From: Rhizobium sp. ZPR4
GTDB taxonomy: Bacteria; Pseudomonadota; Alphaproteobacteria; Rhizobiales; Rhizobiaceae
Reading direction: 5' to 3'
DNA length: 64,000 nucleotides
Assembly: GCF_040215725.1 (NCBI RefSeq)
Contig: NZ_CP157968.1
Coordinates: 496,001-560,000, forward strand
The notes under the pieces are model-generated. The model was given only the letters and a program-made list of their open reading frames with translations. It made no database searches and was not told where the DNA came from. Each line of letters begins with the position of its first letter. Positions within the stretch are counted from its first letter, which is position 1. This document shows positions 44,357 to 53,641 of the stretch, piece after piece. Made by a program: the position numbers and the translations under genes.

Positions 44357-46045
44357 TCAAAGCCAGCTAGGAAGACTCGCAGCCACACGTCCTGTGACAG
44401 CCGCCTCCACGCAATCGGCAAGGCTTCCGAAACGAACCGCGCGGCCGCTGAGCCCCGGCCCGTAATGCGCGTACTTGCCTGAATTGGTCATGACCGCCCG
44501 CGTGCCGGGCGGAAAGACTGGCTCGGAGATCGAACACCAGCAGAGATCAGGCAGAACCTGCACACCGCTGTCGTGCAACCGCGCCAGCGTCCCATCCGCC
44601 TCGGCAGCGGTGATGACATCGCGCCCTGCCGTGACGATGACCATCACCTCAGGCAGACGACGCCTCCCGCCAAAAGCGTCAGCGAGTGCCCGGCATTCGG
44701 CAAGCGAGGCGTGCGGACTGCCGATGGCGACGAGCTCGACGGTCTCCGGTCCCTCGTTCAGCATTTTCCAAGCGGCAGCCATGTCGGTGCGCGTGATCGC
44801 GAGACGATCGGCCTTCGGATTGAGAGCATCGACAGCCTCCGGCGTTACGCCTTCCACATGCAGCATGGGCGCCGCCGAGGTGGTACCGAAGGCAGCGCAG
44901 AGCGCCTTCAGGTCGTCGCGCGACGGGTGCCCGGCGGCCAGACCGCGCAGCAACGGAATGCGATCGGGAGACGCTTTACCGGCGAGATAGCCGACGAGCG
45001 GCCAAAAAGCATCATCGCGGCCCTCCGGCAGTTTGACGTCCAGAATACGTGTCGCCTTGCGGTTCTCATCGAGATAGGCGCCTGAAAGCGGCGCTCGGCC
45101 GGTCAAGGCGATGCAGAGATCGAGGAAGTCCGGATGCTTTGCCGTGCGCGCGCCAAGCACGCTGTTGGCAAAGATGACGGCATTGGACTCCGCCCAGCCG
45201 ATGGCCTCGCCGGCGCCCGGCGCGCTATCGAGCAGATAGGGCGAACAAGTGAACGTCGGGCGGCAGCCCATGCGCACATAGGCGTCCGCGAGCCGCGCAG
45301 CGGGGTCGCCGAAGTCCTCGGGTACGCCCTGCGACCGCCAATTGGCGCGATCGACCGAAATGGCGTTCATGGTCGTGGGTACACGCACGCGTCCGCCAAG
45401 CTCCGCCATTTTTTCGGCAAAGGTCAGGTTGGCCGGGCTCGCATAGATACATCCATCGATATGGCCCTGCGTCACGTCGATAAGGGAAGTGGCACCCTGT
45501 TGAGCCGCCATCGCGGTCAGGATGCGCATGGCTTGAGCAACAGCAACGCCTTCGCCTCCGGCAAGCATGGAGCGGTCGGCGTCCGTCAGCGTGAGCGCCG
45601 AGGTGGCAGGCGGCGCAAGCGGCATCGTCTCGCCATCCGCCATGATGACGGTGCTTTCGATCCGAATCGTCTTTGCCTGCGACAGGCGCGCAAAGACTTC
45701 AGGCTGGAGCCGCACGACCGGCAGCTGCCGGCCGAACATTTCGGCGGCAACAAGCGCGCCGAGCGTCAGTACATCTTCTGCCTCGCAAAAGATCAATGCA
45801 GCCGGTGCGCGGCCGGTCAGCGCCAGATCGAGCAGCACGCCGGAGCCACTGCAGGAACCGCGGCTCGATGGCATCATCAGCACCGCGCTTGTCAGACATT
45901 CGCCATGCAGGGGATGATGGATATCGATGACCTTGCCGGTGGCGGGGTCAACCCCGCCCCAAAAACTGAGAGCTTCCTGCGTGGCGACGACGCGGCCCTC
46001 TGCCGTGCCGCCCATGATGCTGCGAGCCGATGTCGTGTCGTTCAT
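44357..46045 (-). CDS. Aconitase X (AcnX), probable cis-3-hydroxy-L-proline dehydratase
   Basis: A 562-residue fused AcnX. The small-subunit DUF126 swivelling domain (about 1-130) has [24 protein letters not shown] and [20 protein letters not shown]. The DUF521 catalytic part (about 155-562) has [45 protein letters not shown] and [43 protein letters not shown]. Bacterial AcnX proteins in hydroxyproline clusters dehydrate cis-3-hydroxy-L-proline to delta1-pyrroline-2-carboxylate. The gene lies 72 bp after the DadA-like gene on the same strand; convergent with the racemase-family gene. Confidence 0.88.
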   Translation of the reverse strand: MNDTTSARSIMGGTAEGRVVATQEALSFWGGVDPATGKVIDIHHPLHGECLTSAVLMMPSSRGSCSGSGVLLDLALTGRAPAALIFCEAEDVLTLGALVAAEMFGRQLPVVRLQPEVFARLSQAKTIRIESTVIMADGETMPLAPPATSALTLTDADRSMLAGGEGVAVAQAMRILTAMAAQQGATSLIDVTQGHIDGCIYASPANLTFAEKMAELGGRVRVPTTMNAISVDRANWRSQGVPEDFGDPAARLADAYVRMGCRPTFTCSPYLLDSAPGAGEAIGWAESNAVIFANSVLGARTAKHPDFLDLCIALTGRAPLSGAYLDENRKATRILDVKLPEGRDDAFWPLVGYLAGKASPDRIPLLRGLAAGHPSRDDLKALCAAFGTTSAAPMLHVEGVTPEAVDALNPKADRLAITRTDMAAAWKMLNEGPETVELVAIGSPHASLAECRALADAFGGRRRLPEVMVIVTAGRDVITAAEADGTLARLHDSGVQVLPDLCWCSISEPVFPPGTRAVMTNSGKYAHYGPGLSGRAVRFGSLADCVEAAVTGRVAASLPSWL

Positions 46046-46117
46046 GTCACCATAGATCCAGATGCGAGAGGATCGTAAGCACCGATGCGGAAGCCTACAT
46101 CGGCATGCCTGTTTGCA

Positions 46118-47359
46118 TTAAAAGCGTTGCGGCGAGAATGGCGTCAGATCGATCGCCGGTGCCTGCCGTGTCAAAAGATCGGCGACGATACGCGCCGTGC
46201 CAGCCGACTGGGTCAAGCCAAGGTGGCCATGGCCGAATGCATAGATCACGTCCGGCGTCGCCTTGGCGCTACCGATCGCAGGCAGGCTGTCGGGCAACGA
46301 CGGACGGAAACCCATCCACTGCACACCGCCCTCCGGCTTGAGACCGGTCAGGAAGGTGCGCGCCTTCTGCAGCATGGCTTCGGAGCGGCGAAAATTCGGT
46401 GGCAAGGCAAGTCCGCCCAGCTCCACCGCACCACCGACGCGGATGCCGGTCGAAAGCTTGCTGACGACGAAACCGTGGCCGCCGAAGGTTACCTGCGTGC
46501 GCAGATCGAAGGCGTCGACCGGAAGTGTCGTGTTGTAGCCGCGTTCGGTCTCGAGCGGAATATGTTCGCCAAGCGTCTTGGCTATCCGGTGCGAGAAGGC
46601 GCCGGCGGCCAGAACGACCTTGCCGGCCTGGCGCAGCTTTCCATCCGCAGCCACCACTTCGACCCCAGCAGGCATTGCACGAAGTGACGAAATCTCCGCC
46701 GTCTCGATGACGCCGCCGCGGCTACGAAAATGCGCGGCCAGCGCCAGTGTGTAGAGCTTGGGATCAGCAATGGAATACCAGCCGGGCGTGAAGGTGCCGA
46801 GGATGAAGCGCGATGCAAGCCCCGGCTGGATCGCTGCCATCTCGTCGGCTTTCAGATGCTGGAATTCGATGCCGTGATTGCGGCGCACGTCCCAACCGGG
46901 CAGAGAAGAGCGGAATTCCGCCTCGCTTTCATAGACCTGCAGATTGCCCTCCTTGCGCAACATGGAGAGCGTATTTGTCGCGGCTAGGAAAGGCTCCAGC
47001 TCCGCCTTGGAGAGATCCATCAGGCTTGTCTGTGCCGCCGTGGAATGGGCAACGCGCGAGGGCTGGCAGGCCCGCCAGAAACGGAACATCCAGGGCGCGA
47101 TCTGCAGCGCATAAGCAGGCGGCACCGACAACGGCCCAAGTGGATCGAGGAGCCATTTCGGCGCCTTCTTCAAAATGCCTGGCGATGCAAGCGGCAGGAT
47201 ATCCGTGAAGGCGAAGGCTCCGGCATTGCCGGCGGAAGCGCCAGCAGCCGGTCCCTCACGGTCCATGACCACGACGCTCAAACCGCGCGACTGCGCCGTA
47301 ATCGCTGCGGAAAGGCCGACGACCCCAGCCCCAATGACGATAACGTCCGGTCTTGCCAT
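46118..47359 (-). CDS. DadA-like FAD-dependent amino-acid oxidase/dehydrogenase
   Basis: A 413-residue flavoprotein of the DAO superfamily. The N-terminal FAD-binding motif is VIGAGVVGLSAAITAQSRGLSVVVMDR and the adjacent ASAGNAGAFAF is typical of D-amino-acid dehydrogenases in hydroxyproline loci. C-terminal MGFRPSLPDSLPAIGSAK and YAFGHGHLGLTQSAGTA complete the DadA pattern. Predicted to oxidise cis-4-hydroxy-D-proline (or D-proline) to the pyrroline. The ATG at 47359 overlaps the stop of the upstream ABC remnant. Confidence 0.88.
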   Translation of the reverse strand: MARPDVIVIGAGVVGLSAAITAQSRGLSVVVMDREGPAAGASAGNAGAFAFTDILPLASPGILKKAPKWLLDPLGPLSVPPAYALQIAPWMFRFWRACQPSRVAHSTAAQTSLMDLSKAELEPFLAATNTLSMLRKEGNLQVYESEAEFRSSLPGWDVRRNHGIEFQHLKADEMAAIQPGLASRFILGTFTPGWYSIADPKLYTLALAAHFRSRGGVIETAEISSLRAMPAGVEVVAADGKLRQAGKVVLAAGAFSHRIAKTLGEHIPLETERGYNTTLPVDAFDLRTQVTFGGHGFVVSKLSTGIRVGGAVELGGLALPPNFRRSEAMLQKARTFLTGLKPEGGVQWMGFRPSLPDSLPAIGSAKATPDVIYAFGHGHLGLTQSAGTARIVADLLTRQAPAIDLTPFSPQRF

Positions 47360-47637
47360 CAACGCACGCTCGCGAGAAATTTCTGTGTTTCCAGATGTTC
47401 GGGCTTGCCGATCTTGGTCATGATGCCCTGATCGAAATAGTCGACTCGATCCGAGACATCGCGGGCAAACGCTGTTCTAAGCGTCAGGCAGATCATGGTC
47501 ATCCCTCCTCCCGGTGTGGGATCAAGCGCAGATATTACTTCATCAAACAACATATGTTCCGGCGACATGGCAAGCGCTCTAGCCGGAGGAGTCGGGAACG
47601 TCTCGGCAACGCCAGTATGAGTTTGCTTTGCCGTCAT
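47359..47637 (-). pseudogene. Decayed remnant of an amino-acid ABC transporter ATPase (GlnQ/HisP type)
   Basis: A 92-codon frame whose last 70 residues align by eye to the C-terminal half of polar amino-acid ABC ATPases. ARALAMSPEHMLFDEVISALDP corresponds to ARALAMxPxVMLFDEPTSALDP, and GMTMICLTLRTAFARDVSDRVDYFDQG to GMTMxCVTHEMGFAREVADRVIFMDxG. Walker A and the signature are gone, about 15 residues are deleted after the D-loop, and the H-loop His is lost. It cannot be a working ATPase. It shares its last bases with the DadA-like start and suggests that an amino-acid importer once belonged to this locus. Confidence 0.8.
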
Positions 47638-47790
47638 TTCTTCAGCTGCAGCGGCCTGCTATTTGCGGGTGACGGTAATTCCACTGACCTTCCTCAGCTG
47701 AAGCCGAAATGCGCGACAGCATTCCATGTCGATCTTTTGTATTCTTTTTGTATTTATAATTTTCAAGTCTATGATGCAAGCGAGCATATC

Positions 47791-48843
47791 ATGGGAGAAC
47801 CGAAATTGACCGACGTGACCACCCTGACACCGGATGCGCTGCGAGGCCGTGTCGAAGCGATCCTTTCAAAAGCCGGCATCAATGCGCAGCAGGCCGGGGC
47901 GATCGCGCGGGTGATCGTCGCAGGCGAACGTGATGCCTGCAAGTCCCACGGCATCTACCGCATCGAAGGCGTGTTGCGCGCGGTCAAGGCCGGCAAGGCA
48001 CGGCCGGATGCGGTGCCGGTTCTCGAACAAAATGATGGCTCCGCCGTCGTCCGCGTTGATGCCAAGAGCGGTTTTTCCAATGCCGCCTTCGAACTCGGCA
48101 TGCCTGTGCTTGCAGAACGGGCTCGCCGCTTCGGCATTGCCGCACTTGCCATCAACGACTGCACACATTTCGCCGCGCTCTGGCCGGAAGTGGAAGCCCT
48201 GACCGATCGCGGCCTTGCCGCCTTCGCCATGTGCCCGAGCTATTCCACCGTGGCGCCGGCCGGCGGCTCGGCACCGCTCCTGGGAACGAACCCCTTCGCC
48301 TTCGGCTGGCCGCGCCTTGACAGCCCGCCTTATGTTTTCGATTTCGCGACTTCGGTTGCCGCCCGCGGCGAAATCGAGCTGCACCGACGCGCAGGCAAGC
48401 CGCTTCCTGAAGGCTGGGCGATCGATGCCGACGGCCAACCGACCACGGATCCGGAAGCCGCCCTCGCTGGCGCAATGCTGCCGTTCGGAGGGCACAAAGG
48501 CTCGGCCATCGGCACGATGATCGAACTTCTGGCCGGCGTCATGATCGGTGACTTCACCAGCCGCGAGGCGCTCGATTATCTCGGCTCTACGGCCTTCGCA
48601 CCGCGGCACGGCGAACTCATCGTCGCCTTCTCGCCGGAGACCTTCGCGGCCGGTCGACCTGGAAATCCGCTCGCCCGTGCCGAAGTGCTGTTCGAAGCGA
48701 TTGTCGGCCAAGGCGCGCGTCTGCCCTCGCAGCGTCGCTTCGCCGCTCGCGCTCGTGCGGAAAAGGATGGCATCCCGCTGACCGCGGAGGAAATCCGCCA
48801 GCTCGACCGCCTACAGGAACTCGGCCTTGACGCCGTGGTCTGA
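47791..48843 (+). CDS. LDH2/MDG2-family dehydrogenase, probable delta1-pyrroline-2-carboxylate reductase
   Basis: A 350-residue malate/L-lactate dehydrogenase-2 family protein: IVAGERDACKSHGIYRIEGVLRAV, INDCTHFAALWPEVEALTDRGLAAFAMC, GTNPFAFGWP, DFATSVAARGEIELHRRAGKPLPEGWAID and MLPFGGHKGSAIGTMIELLAG. In hydroxyproline loci this family reduces delta1-pyrroline-2-carboxylate to L-proline with NAD(P)H, completing the pathway begun by the two 3-Hyp dehydratases. The start at 47791 lacks a strong ribosome site; a TTG at 47806 preceded by GGGAG is an alternative. Divergent from the DadA-acnX unit, convergent with the DHDPS-family gene. Confidence 0.85.
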   Translation: MGEPKLTDVTTLTPDALRGRVEAILSKAGINAQQAGAIARVIVAGERDACKSHGIYRIEGVLRAVKAGKARPDAVPVLEQNDGSAVVRVDAKSGFSNAAFELGMPVLAERARRFGIAALAINDCTHFAALWPEVEALTDRGLAAFAMCPSYSTVAPAGGSAPLLGTNPFAFGWPRLDSPPYVFDFATSVAARGEIELHRRAGKPLPEGWAIDADGQPTTDPEAALAGAMLPFGGHKGSAIGTMIELLAGVMIGDFTSREALDYLGSTAFAPRHGELIVAFSPETFAAGRPGNPLARAEVLFEAIVGQGARLPSQRRFAARARAEKDGIPLTAEEIRQLDRLQELGLDAVV

Positions 48844-48881
48844 ACGACTTTGAAATGTAAGTGAATACAAACGTAAGATAA

Positions 48882-48907
48882 TAAAAAAGAGGCCCCGTGG
48901 GGGCCTC
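48882..48907 (-). terminator. Rho-independent terminator of the DHDPS-family gene
   Basis: GAGGCCCC (48889-48896) and GGGGCCTC (48900-48907) form a perfect 8-bp stem with a 3-nt loop. On the minus strand it is followed by a run of six T. It lies about 30 bp after the stop of the minus-strand gene and also lies between two convergent genes. Confidence 0.85.
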
Positions 48908-48938
48908 TCGCATCTTGCGCCTAGGCTATCACAAGAGC

Positions 48939-49901
48939 TTAGGCCTTGTACTTTTCCACGGCACCAGGAAGCTTGCTCCACTCGGCGTACCAGCTATTAA
49001 ACAGCTTGAACTGCGCCTCAACATAGCCGCGCTGGCTGTCGTTCAAGACATCGCTTTCATTGAAATGCAGCTCATATTCCTTGTCGCCCTCCAGTACCAT
49101 CATATGCTTGAAGAAGAGAACCAGATCCGGGCCTTCGTCGAAAGAGGAAAGGACAGCGAGTGCGGCTTCAAGCTCCAGCGCACGCTGGCGTGCATCGACG
49201 TCGCCCTTGGCTGCAGCCTGGGCGAGGTTGCAGAGATGGATGACTTCCTTGGGTAAGACGTTGCCGATGCCGGTGATGGCGCCGGTCGCACCACAATTGA
49301 CGAAGCCGTGGAACACGGCCGTGTCGACGCCGATCATCAGCGTGACGTCGTCATTGCGGCTGGTGATGTTTTCGGCGGCATAGCGCATGTCGGCAGGACC
49401 GCCGAATTCCTTGAAACCAACGAGATTGGCATGTTCAGCGCGCAGCGCGAAGAACAGGTCGGCGCGCGTTGCAAAGCCATAATAGGGGCTGTTGTAGATG
49501 ACGGCCGGAAGATCGGGTGCCGCCGTGAGGATCGCCTTGAAATGCGCCTTCTGTGCGGAGATGACCGAGCCGCGCGAGAGCACACGGGGGATGACCATCA
49601 GACCCTTCGCGCCAACCTTCTGCGCGTGTGCCGCATGGGCGACGGCCGATGCCGTGTTGACGGCGCCGGTGCCGACGATGACCGGCACTCCCGCCTTGAC
49701 CAGCCGTTCTACGCCTTCCATGCGCTGCGCATCGGTCAGCAGCGGCCAATCGCCCATCGAGCCGCAATAGACGACAGCCGACATTCCCTCGGCGATCAGC
49801 TGCTTGCCCTTGCGCACGAGCGCATCGAAATCGGGGCTGCGATCGGCTTTGCACGGGGTCATCAGGGCTGGGATCACGCCGGAGAAAATGCTTGCAGTCA
49901 T
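48939..49901 (-). CDS. DHDPS-family lyase, probable delta1-pyrroline-4-hydroxy-2-carboxylate deaminase
   Basis: A 320-residue protein starting MTASIFSGVIPALMTP at 49901; the frame open to 49958 adds 19 unlikely residues. Schiff-base Lys is K164 in LVGFKEFGG, and the catalytic Tyr is Y136 in VIYNSPYYGF. The substrate loop reads YCGSMGDWPLLTD rather than the GTTGE of DapA, as in the hydroxyproline-pathway deaminase (HypD/LhpC type) that yields 2-oxoglutarate semialdehyde. No semialdehyde dehydrogenase is in the window, so the last step must be encoded elsewhere. A GntR gene lies upstream on the same strand. Confidence 0.88.
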   Translation of the reverse strand: MTASIFSGVIPALMTPCKADRSPDFDALVRKGKQLIAEGMSAVVYCGSMGDWPLLTDAQRMEGVERLVKAGVPVIVGTGAVNTASAVAHAAHAQKVGAKGLMVIPRVLSRGSVISAQKAHFKAILTAAPDLPAVIYNSPYYGFATRADLFFALRAEHANLVGFKEFGGPADMRYAAENITSRNDDVTLMIGVDTAVFHGFVNCGATGAITGIGNVLPKEVIHLCNLAQAAAKGDVDARQRALELEAALAVLSSFDEGPDLVLFFKHMMVLEGDKEYELHFNESDVLNDSQRGYVEAQFKLFNSWYAEWSKLPGAVEKYKA

Positions 49902-49992
49902 CTGTCTATCCTCTTGGACCGGGAGTGGATCGGTTACCAGCCCAGCAGCATCAGCCACCGCGCCTCACCATCTTTGCAGCATTGATATACCC

Positions 49993-50013
49993 TTGTATTT
50001 ATTTTGTCGACAA
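49993..50013. promoter_or_regulatory. Candidate GntR operator upstream of the DHDPS-family gene
   Basis: The palindrome TTGTCGACAA (50004-50013) has the TTGT-N2-ACAA form of FCD-type GntR operators. Adjoining it, TTGTATTTAT (49993-50002) recurs exactly at 47748-47757, in the promoter region of the pyrroline-2-carboxylate reductase-like gene. The shared word suggests co-regulation of the two divergent parts of the pathway. Confidence 0.45.
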
Positions 50014-50025
50014 GAAATATGCAGA

Positions 50026-50727
50026 TTAAAGTCTGACGTCGAGGCGATCTCCGCGCATCAGCAATTTCTGTATCTGGGCGACAATCTGTTCAGCATGTTC
50101 GCGCGCGAGGCGCTCGGCAAGTTCCGTATCCCGCGTCTCGACGGCGGCAATGATTTCATCATGCTCCTCGACGAAACCGCGCGGCAGACGATCGTTGTAG
50201 GATTGATAATAGAGGCGCAGGAGGCGCCGGCCCTCATTCAGCAATCGCGAGAAGAGGCCAGTGAAATAAGGGTTACGGCCAGCCTCGGCGATCGCAAGAT
50301 GCAGCGCGGCGTTGGTGGAGATCATGGCGAGCGCATCCTGCGCTTCGACGGCATCGGCGAATTCAGCCTGAAGCGCGCGCACACCTTCGAGATCTTCCGG
50401 ACGGTGATATTTCGCGGCAAGCTGCGTTGTCACCCGGTACATCAGGACCAGGGCATCGAAATAGCTGTGCATGTTGAGAAAGTCGATCTGGGAGACCATG
50501 GTCGAGCGGTTGGGTAGCGTGTCGATCAGCCCTTCGCCCGCCAACCGCACCAACGCTTCGCGGATAGGCGTGCGCGACATGCCGAAACGTTCGGAAAGCT
50601 GCACCTCATCGATGGGGCTGCCCGGTGGCAGTTCCAGATCCAGAATCTCGTCCCGCAAGATATCGTAGACCACCTTCACGCCGGAGCCGCGCTTGCGCTC
50701 GTTTCGGAGGCTTGTTTCATTATCCAT
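50026..50727 (-). CDS. GntR-family regulator (FCD subfamily)
   Basis: A 233-residue GntR protein. The HTH (about 15-80) has LELPPGSPIDEVQLSERFGMSRTPIREALVRLAGEGLI. The FCD domain (about 95-220) has NAALHLAIAEAGRNPYFTGLFSRLLNEGRRLLRLYYQSY with the metal/effector His pattern H...H (HLAIAEAG, EEHDEIIAAV, EHAEQIV). Its gene is 124 bp upstream of the deaminase gene; candidate operator at 50004-50013. It probably senses a hydroxyproline or a pathway intermediate. Confidence 0.92.
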   Translation of the reverse strand: MDNETSLRNERKRGSGVKVVYDILRDEILDLELPPGSPIDEVQLSERFGMSRTPIREALVRLAGEGLIDTLPNRSTMVSQIDFLNMHSYFDALVLMYRVTTQLAAKYHRPEDLEGVRALQAEFADAVEAQDALAMISTNAALHLAIAEAGRNPYFTGLFSRLLNEGRRLLRLYYQSYNDRLPRGFVEEHDEIIAAVETRDTELAERLAREHAEQIVAQIQKLLMRGDRLDVRL

Positions 50728-50987
50728 GGCTAACTGACCTCTTCTTTCAGCGTGAGAAATAAAGGGGCATGCCAGCTAAATCAACGCCGCTTCCCGGCAT
50801 TCCAGGCCTTTGCCAGAAATCGAGAATTGCCTCGTTCCTATTCAGCAACCTCGATGCCGACGCTATGCTCTGCAACGGTCTGCAAGCAACATGATACGCC
50901 GGCCTCCGTTGCTTGCCCCTACTCCGTCTCCAGATATTCTTTCGAAAGCGCCTTCAGGTCACAATGATCCGGCGAGTTGAGCGGGGA

Positions 50988-52154
50988 TCATGCCGAGCGA
51001 ACGTAACCTTCAGCGACAAAGTCGCTGCTCGCGTCACACACCCGGTTTCGTCCGGCTGCCTTTGCCAGATAGAGGGCACGATCCGCTTCGCGGCAAAGCT
51101 CGGAAAGCGACCTGCATTCCCGGCTCACCTTCGAAATGCCAATGCTTGTCGTCACCACCACATCGGCCCCGAGATCCGGAAATCTGGTTCGCTGAACAGC
51201 TTCCCGAATGCGCTCGGCCTGAACAAGCGGATATCCTGCTTTCAAGGGAAGAAAGACTATGAACTCCTCGCCGCCCTGCCGTGCAAAAATGGCGGAAGCC
51301 GGCAGGACCGCCTCTATCGTTCGCGAGACGGCAACAAGAACGTCATCTCCCGCCGCATGACCCCAACGATCGTTGAGATGCTTGAAGTGATCGATATCGA
51401 GATAAAGAAGAGCATCTCCATCCCGAAGCCGTCCGGACACGTTCTCATTGAAGAAGCGGCGATTATAGAGACCCGTTAAGCCATCCCGCTCGGCTGTTTG
51501 TCTGAGTTTTACCTGTTGGCGCTCGCTTATGAAGATGACAATCGACAATGCCAGCACGAACTTGGAAAGGATCATCAGCAGGAAGCCGCTCGCCACATCG
51601 AAAAGGACGAAAGAATGGAACGAAAACTCGAGGGCCATTATCAGCGATAACAGGCTGCAGGCCAATAATATTGCGGCAACGAATTTTCTGATCGGCAACG
51701 GTTCGCGAAACGAGTCCCTGAAGATGACGATCGCCGCACCGGCAAGCATCACGCAGGCGAGGAAATTGAATGCCGCTGCCCGATATGTATTGTTCAAATG
51801 AAATGCCGTGAGAGCTCCGGCGAGCAAGGTCAGCAGTCCGGGCAGCAATGCAAAAGCCGGCATCACCTTTCTGTCGGGATCGCTGATCACCACGAAAGAT
51901 GAGCCGAGCAACGAATATCCAAGCACGGCGCAAACGAGATTGATAAGGCTGAGAGGCGCATAGAATGCCGGGTGGGTTTCGGCATATCCGGCCAATGTTG
52001 ATGCCGCCGCGAGAATTACGAAACTTGAGGCAAGCAAACCGATGCCGCGGCTTTCATTTGCGCTGTACTTCAAATAACCCAAAGTCACCGCACCAGCGAT
52101 ATAGGATGTCTTTTGAAGAAAGAGCACCGTTGGCATATCTAATTCATTGATCAT
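50988..52154 (-). CDS. Membrane diguanylate cyclase (GGDEF)
   Basis: A 388-residue protein. The N-terminal about 205 residues hold seven to eight hydrophobic helices (a MASE-like sensor; no family assigned with confidence). The GGDEF domain (about 220-375) has ERDGLTGLYNRRFF, LLYLDIDHFKHLNDRWGHAAGDD, GGEEF at the active site and EADRALYLAKAAGRNRV. Predicted active. It is isolated between the catabolic island and the GST gene and is the second GGDEF protein of the window, unrelated in its sensor part to the first. Confidence 0.88.
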   Translation of the reverse strand: MINELDMPTVLFLQKTSYIAGAVTLGYLKYSANESRGIGLLASSFVILAAASTLAGYAETHPAFYAPLSLINLVCAVLGYSLLGSSFVVISDPDRKVMPAFALLPGLLTLLAGALTAFHLNNTYRAAAFNFLACVMLAGAAIVIFRDSFREPLPIRKFVAAILLACSLLSLIMALEFSFHSFVLFDVASGFLLMILSKFVLALSIVIFISERQQVKLRQTAERDGLTGLYNRRFFNENVSGRLRDGDALLYLDIDHFKHLNDRWGHAAGDDVLVAVSRTIEAVLPASAIFARQGGEEFIVFLPLKAGYPLVQAERIREAVQRTRFPDLGADVVVTTSIGISKVSRECRSLSELCREADRALYLAKAAGRNRVCDASSDFVAEGYVRSA

Positions 52155-52327
52155 CGAAAACTACCAAAGCAACCGGAAAGCATCGCGGCCTCGATACTCC
52201 GGACGATCTAAAGATTTTGCCAACTGGGCTGCTAAAGATCTTGCCGATCAGGCAGGTAGCTCGGCTTCACTCCGACCGGGGCTTCTGGACGTCGCATTCG
52301 AATTGTCGGAATTATCCCTCATTCCAA

Positions 52328-52966
52328 CTAGGTTATGGCCCGCGTTTTCCGGAAGCTTTCTCGATAGCCCATTCGCTGCTGCCACTCCCATAGATTTGGT
52401 ATTTCAACGAGAGTTTTCCTGCCTTCGGGAAGCATAAGGAAGTAGTCAAGCATTGGCGCGACATAGAGATCGGCAAGCGTGAGATCGTCACCGGCAAGCC
52501 AAAGGCCGGTGCCAAGGAGTTCGGATAGAGCCTTCAAGCATATCGCAGCTTTTGCCCGGGATAGAGCCACGCGGCTCTCATCGGGCTGCTCACCTCGCGC
52601 CGGCTTGGCTGCAAGCTCAACATACATCCCCCAAACCAGATACGGATAGACATAAGCGTCAGCTATGCTGATGATCTGGTTCATCCGAGCCCGCTTTCTC
52701 GGCTCCGCCGGTTGAAGGGCGCTTCCCGGAAAAGCGTCATCCACATATCGGGCAATCGCTCCGGTCTCATACAAGCGAAAGTCATCATGCTCAAAGGACG
52801 GGATTTTGCCGAAAGGCTGCCTCTCCAGATAGGTCGCCGAAGCACTCTCCGAGGCAAATATATCGACTGGAACCAAGTCGTAATCGACGTTTTTCTCAAG
52901 AAGCGCGAGACGGCAGATCCGCACGTAAACGCTGTAGTCTGCACCGAACAACCGCGGCTTGCTCAT
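52328..52966 (-). CDS. Glutathione S-transferase family protein
   Basis: A 212-residue GST. The N-terminal thioredoxin-like domain begins KPRLFGADYSVYVRICRLALLEKNVDYDLVPVDIF; the SVYVR stretch holds the catalytic-region Ser/Tyr. The cis-Pro and glutathione-binding motif is PFGKIPSFEHDDFRLYETGAIARYVDD. The alpha-helical C-terminal domain ends with LAGDDLTLADLYVAPML. Probably a cytosolic detoxification enzyme. No operon partner. Confidence 0.9.
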   Translation of the reverse strand: MSKPRLFGADYSVYVRICRLALLEKNVDYDLVPVDIFASESASATYLERQPFGKIPSFEHDDFRLYETGAIARYVDDAFPGSALQPAEPRKRARMNQIISIADAYVYPYLVWGMYVELAAKPARGEQPDESRVALSRAKAAICLKALSELLGTGLWLAGDDLTLADLYVAPMLDYFLMLPEGRKTLVEIPNLWEWQQRMGYRESFRKTRAIT

Positions 52967-53051
52967 TATCCTCAGTCCAAATGTGTCGTTATCGCGATAA
53001 GGATACTCATTGACACCGGTATGGCTTTAAACCCGAAAGCTTACTGCCCGA

Positions 53052-53558
53052 CTACGGTGTGCTCAGCTCAGAATGGTAAGCTTCCGTGATCCGTCGCGCC
53101 ATCTGCGCCATTTGGTCATCAGGTATATGCAGAACCCCATGTTCCGCCATCAATGCATGATATTGCTGCTCTTCGAGCGGCACACCTGCCGGCAAGGGGA
53201 CGACATGAAAATGTAAGTGGCTATTGGCTTTTTGGCTGCCGAGCGAAAGTACATAAATTCGCTCGGCGTCAAACGTCCTTTTTAGGGCGCGGGACAACAC
53301 ATGCACCTTCTTCTATAATCTGAGATATTCATCCGTCGACATATCTTGAGCCAAATCCTCGCGGTGCTCCCTCGGGCAGACAAGGCAGTAACCGGGCAAA
53401 GTTGGGTATTTGCTCAGAAAGATAATCGTCTCGCTATCCTCAAAAATGCGGTGGTGAAAGCATAAAGGATCATTCCTGACCAGGCCGCAGATGAAGCATG
53501 GTTTTGTTTCGCTGTCGTGCACGTAGGCCTTGAGATCAAATGGCTGCCGGTCGTTCAT
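53052..53558 (-). pseudogene. HIT-family hydrolase gene interrupted by one in-frame amber codon
   Basis: Reading from the ATG at 53558, the protein starts MNDRQPFDLKAYVHD with CFICGL (N-terminal Zn/Cys region). It continues through MSTDEYLRL to a TAG at 53313-53315 and then, in the same frame, KKVHVLSRALKRTF to the HIT triad NSHLHFHVVPLP and a stop at 53052. The two halves make one 168-codon HIT protein of normal length, with the triad intact. A single change (for example CAG to TAG) explains the break. It is therefore a recent nonsense pseudogene, an amber-suppressed gene, or a sequencing error. Confidence 0.85.
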
Positions 53559-53641
53559 TCTGAACCTGTGCCCTGCTACTCGGCGACGTATCGACTTTCA
53601 GTTTAGCGCATCAATTCAGGTTGGGAAGTCACACCGGCAAT

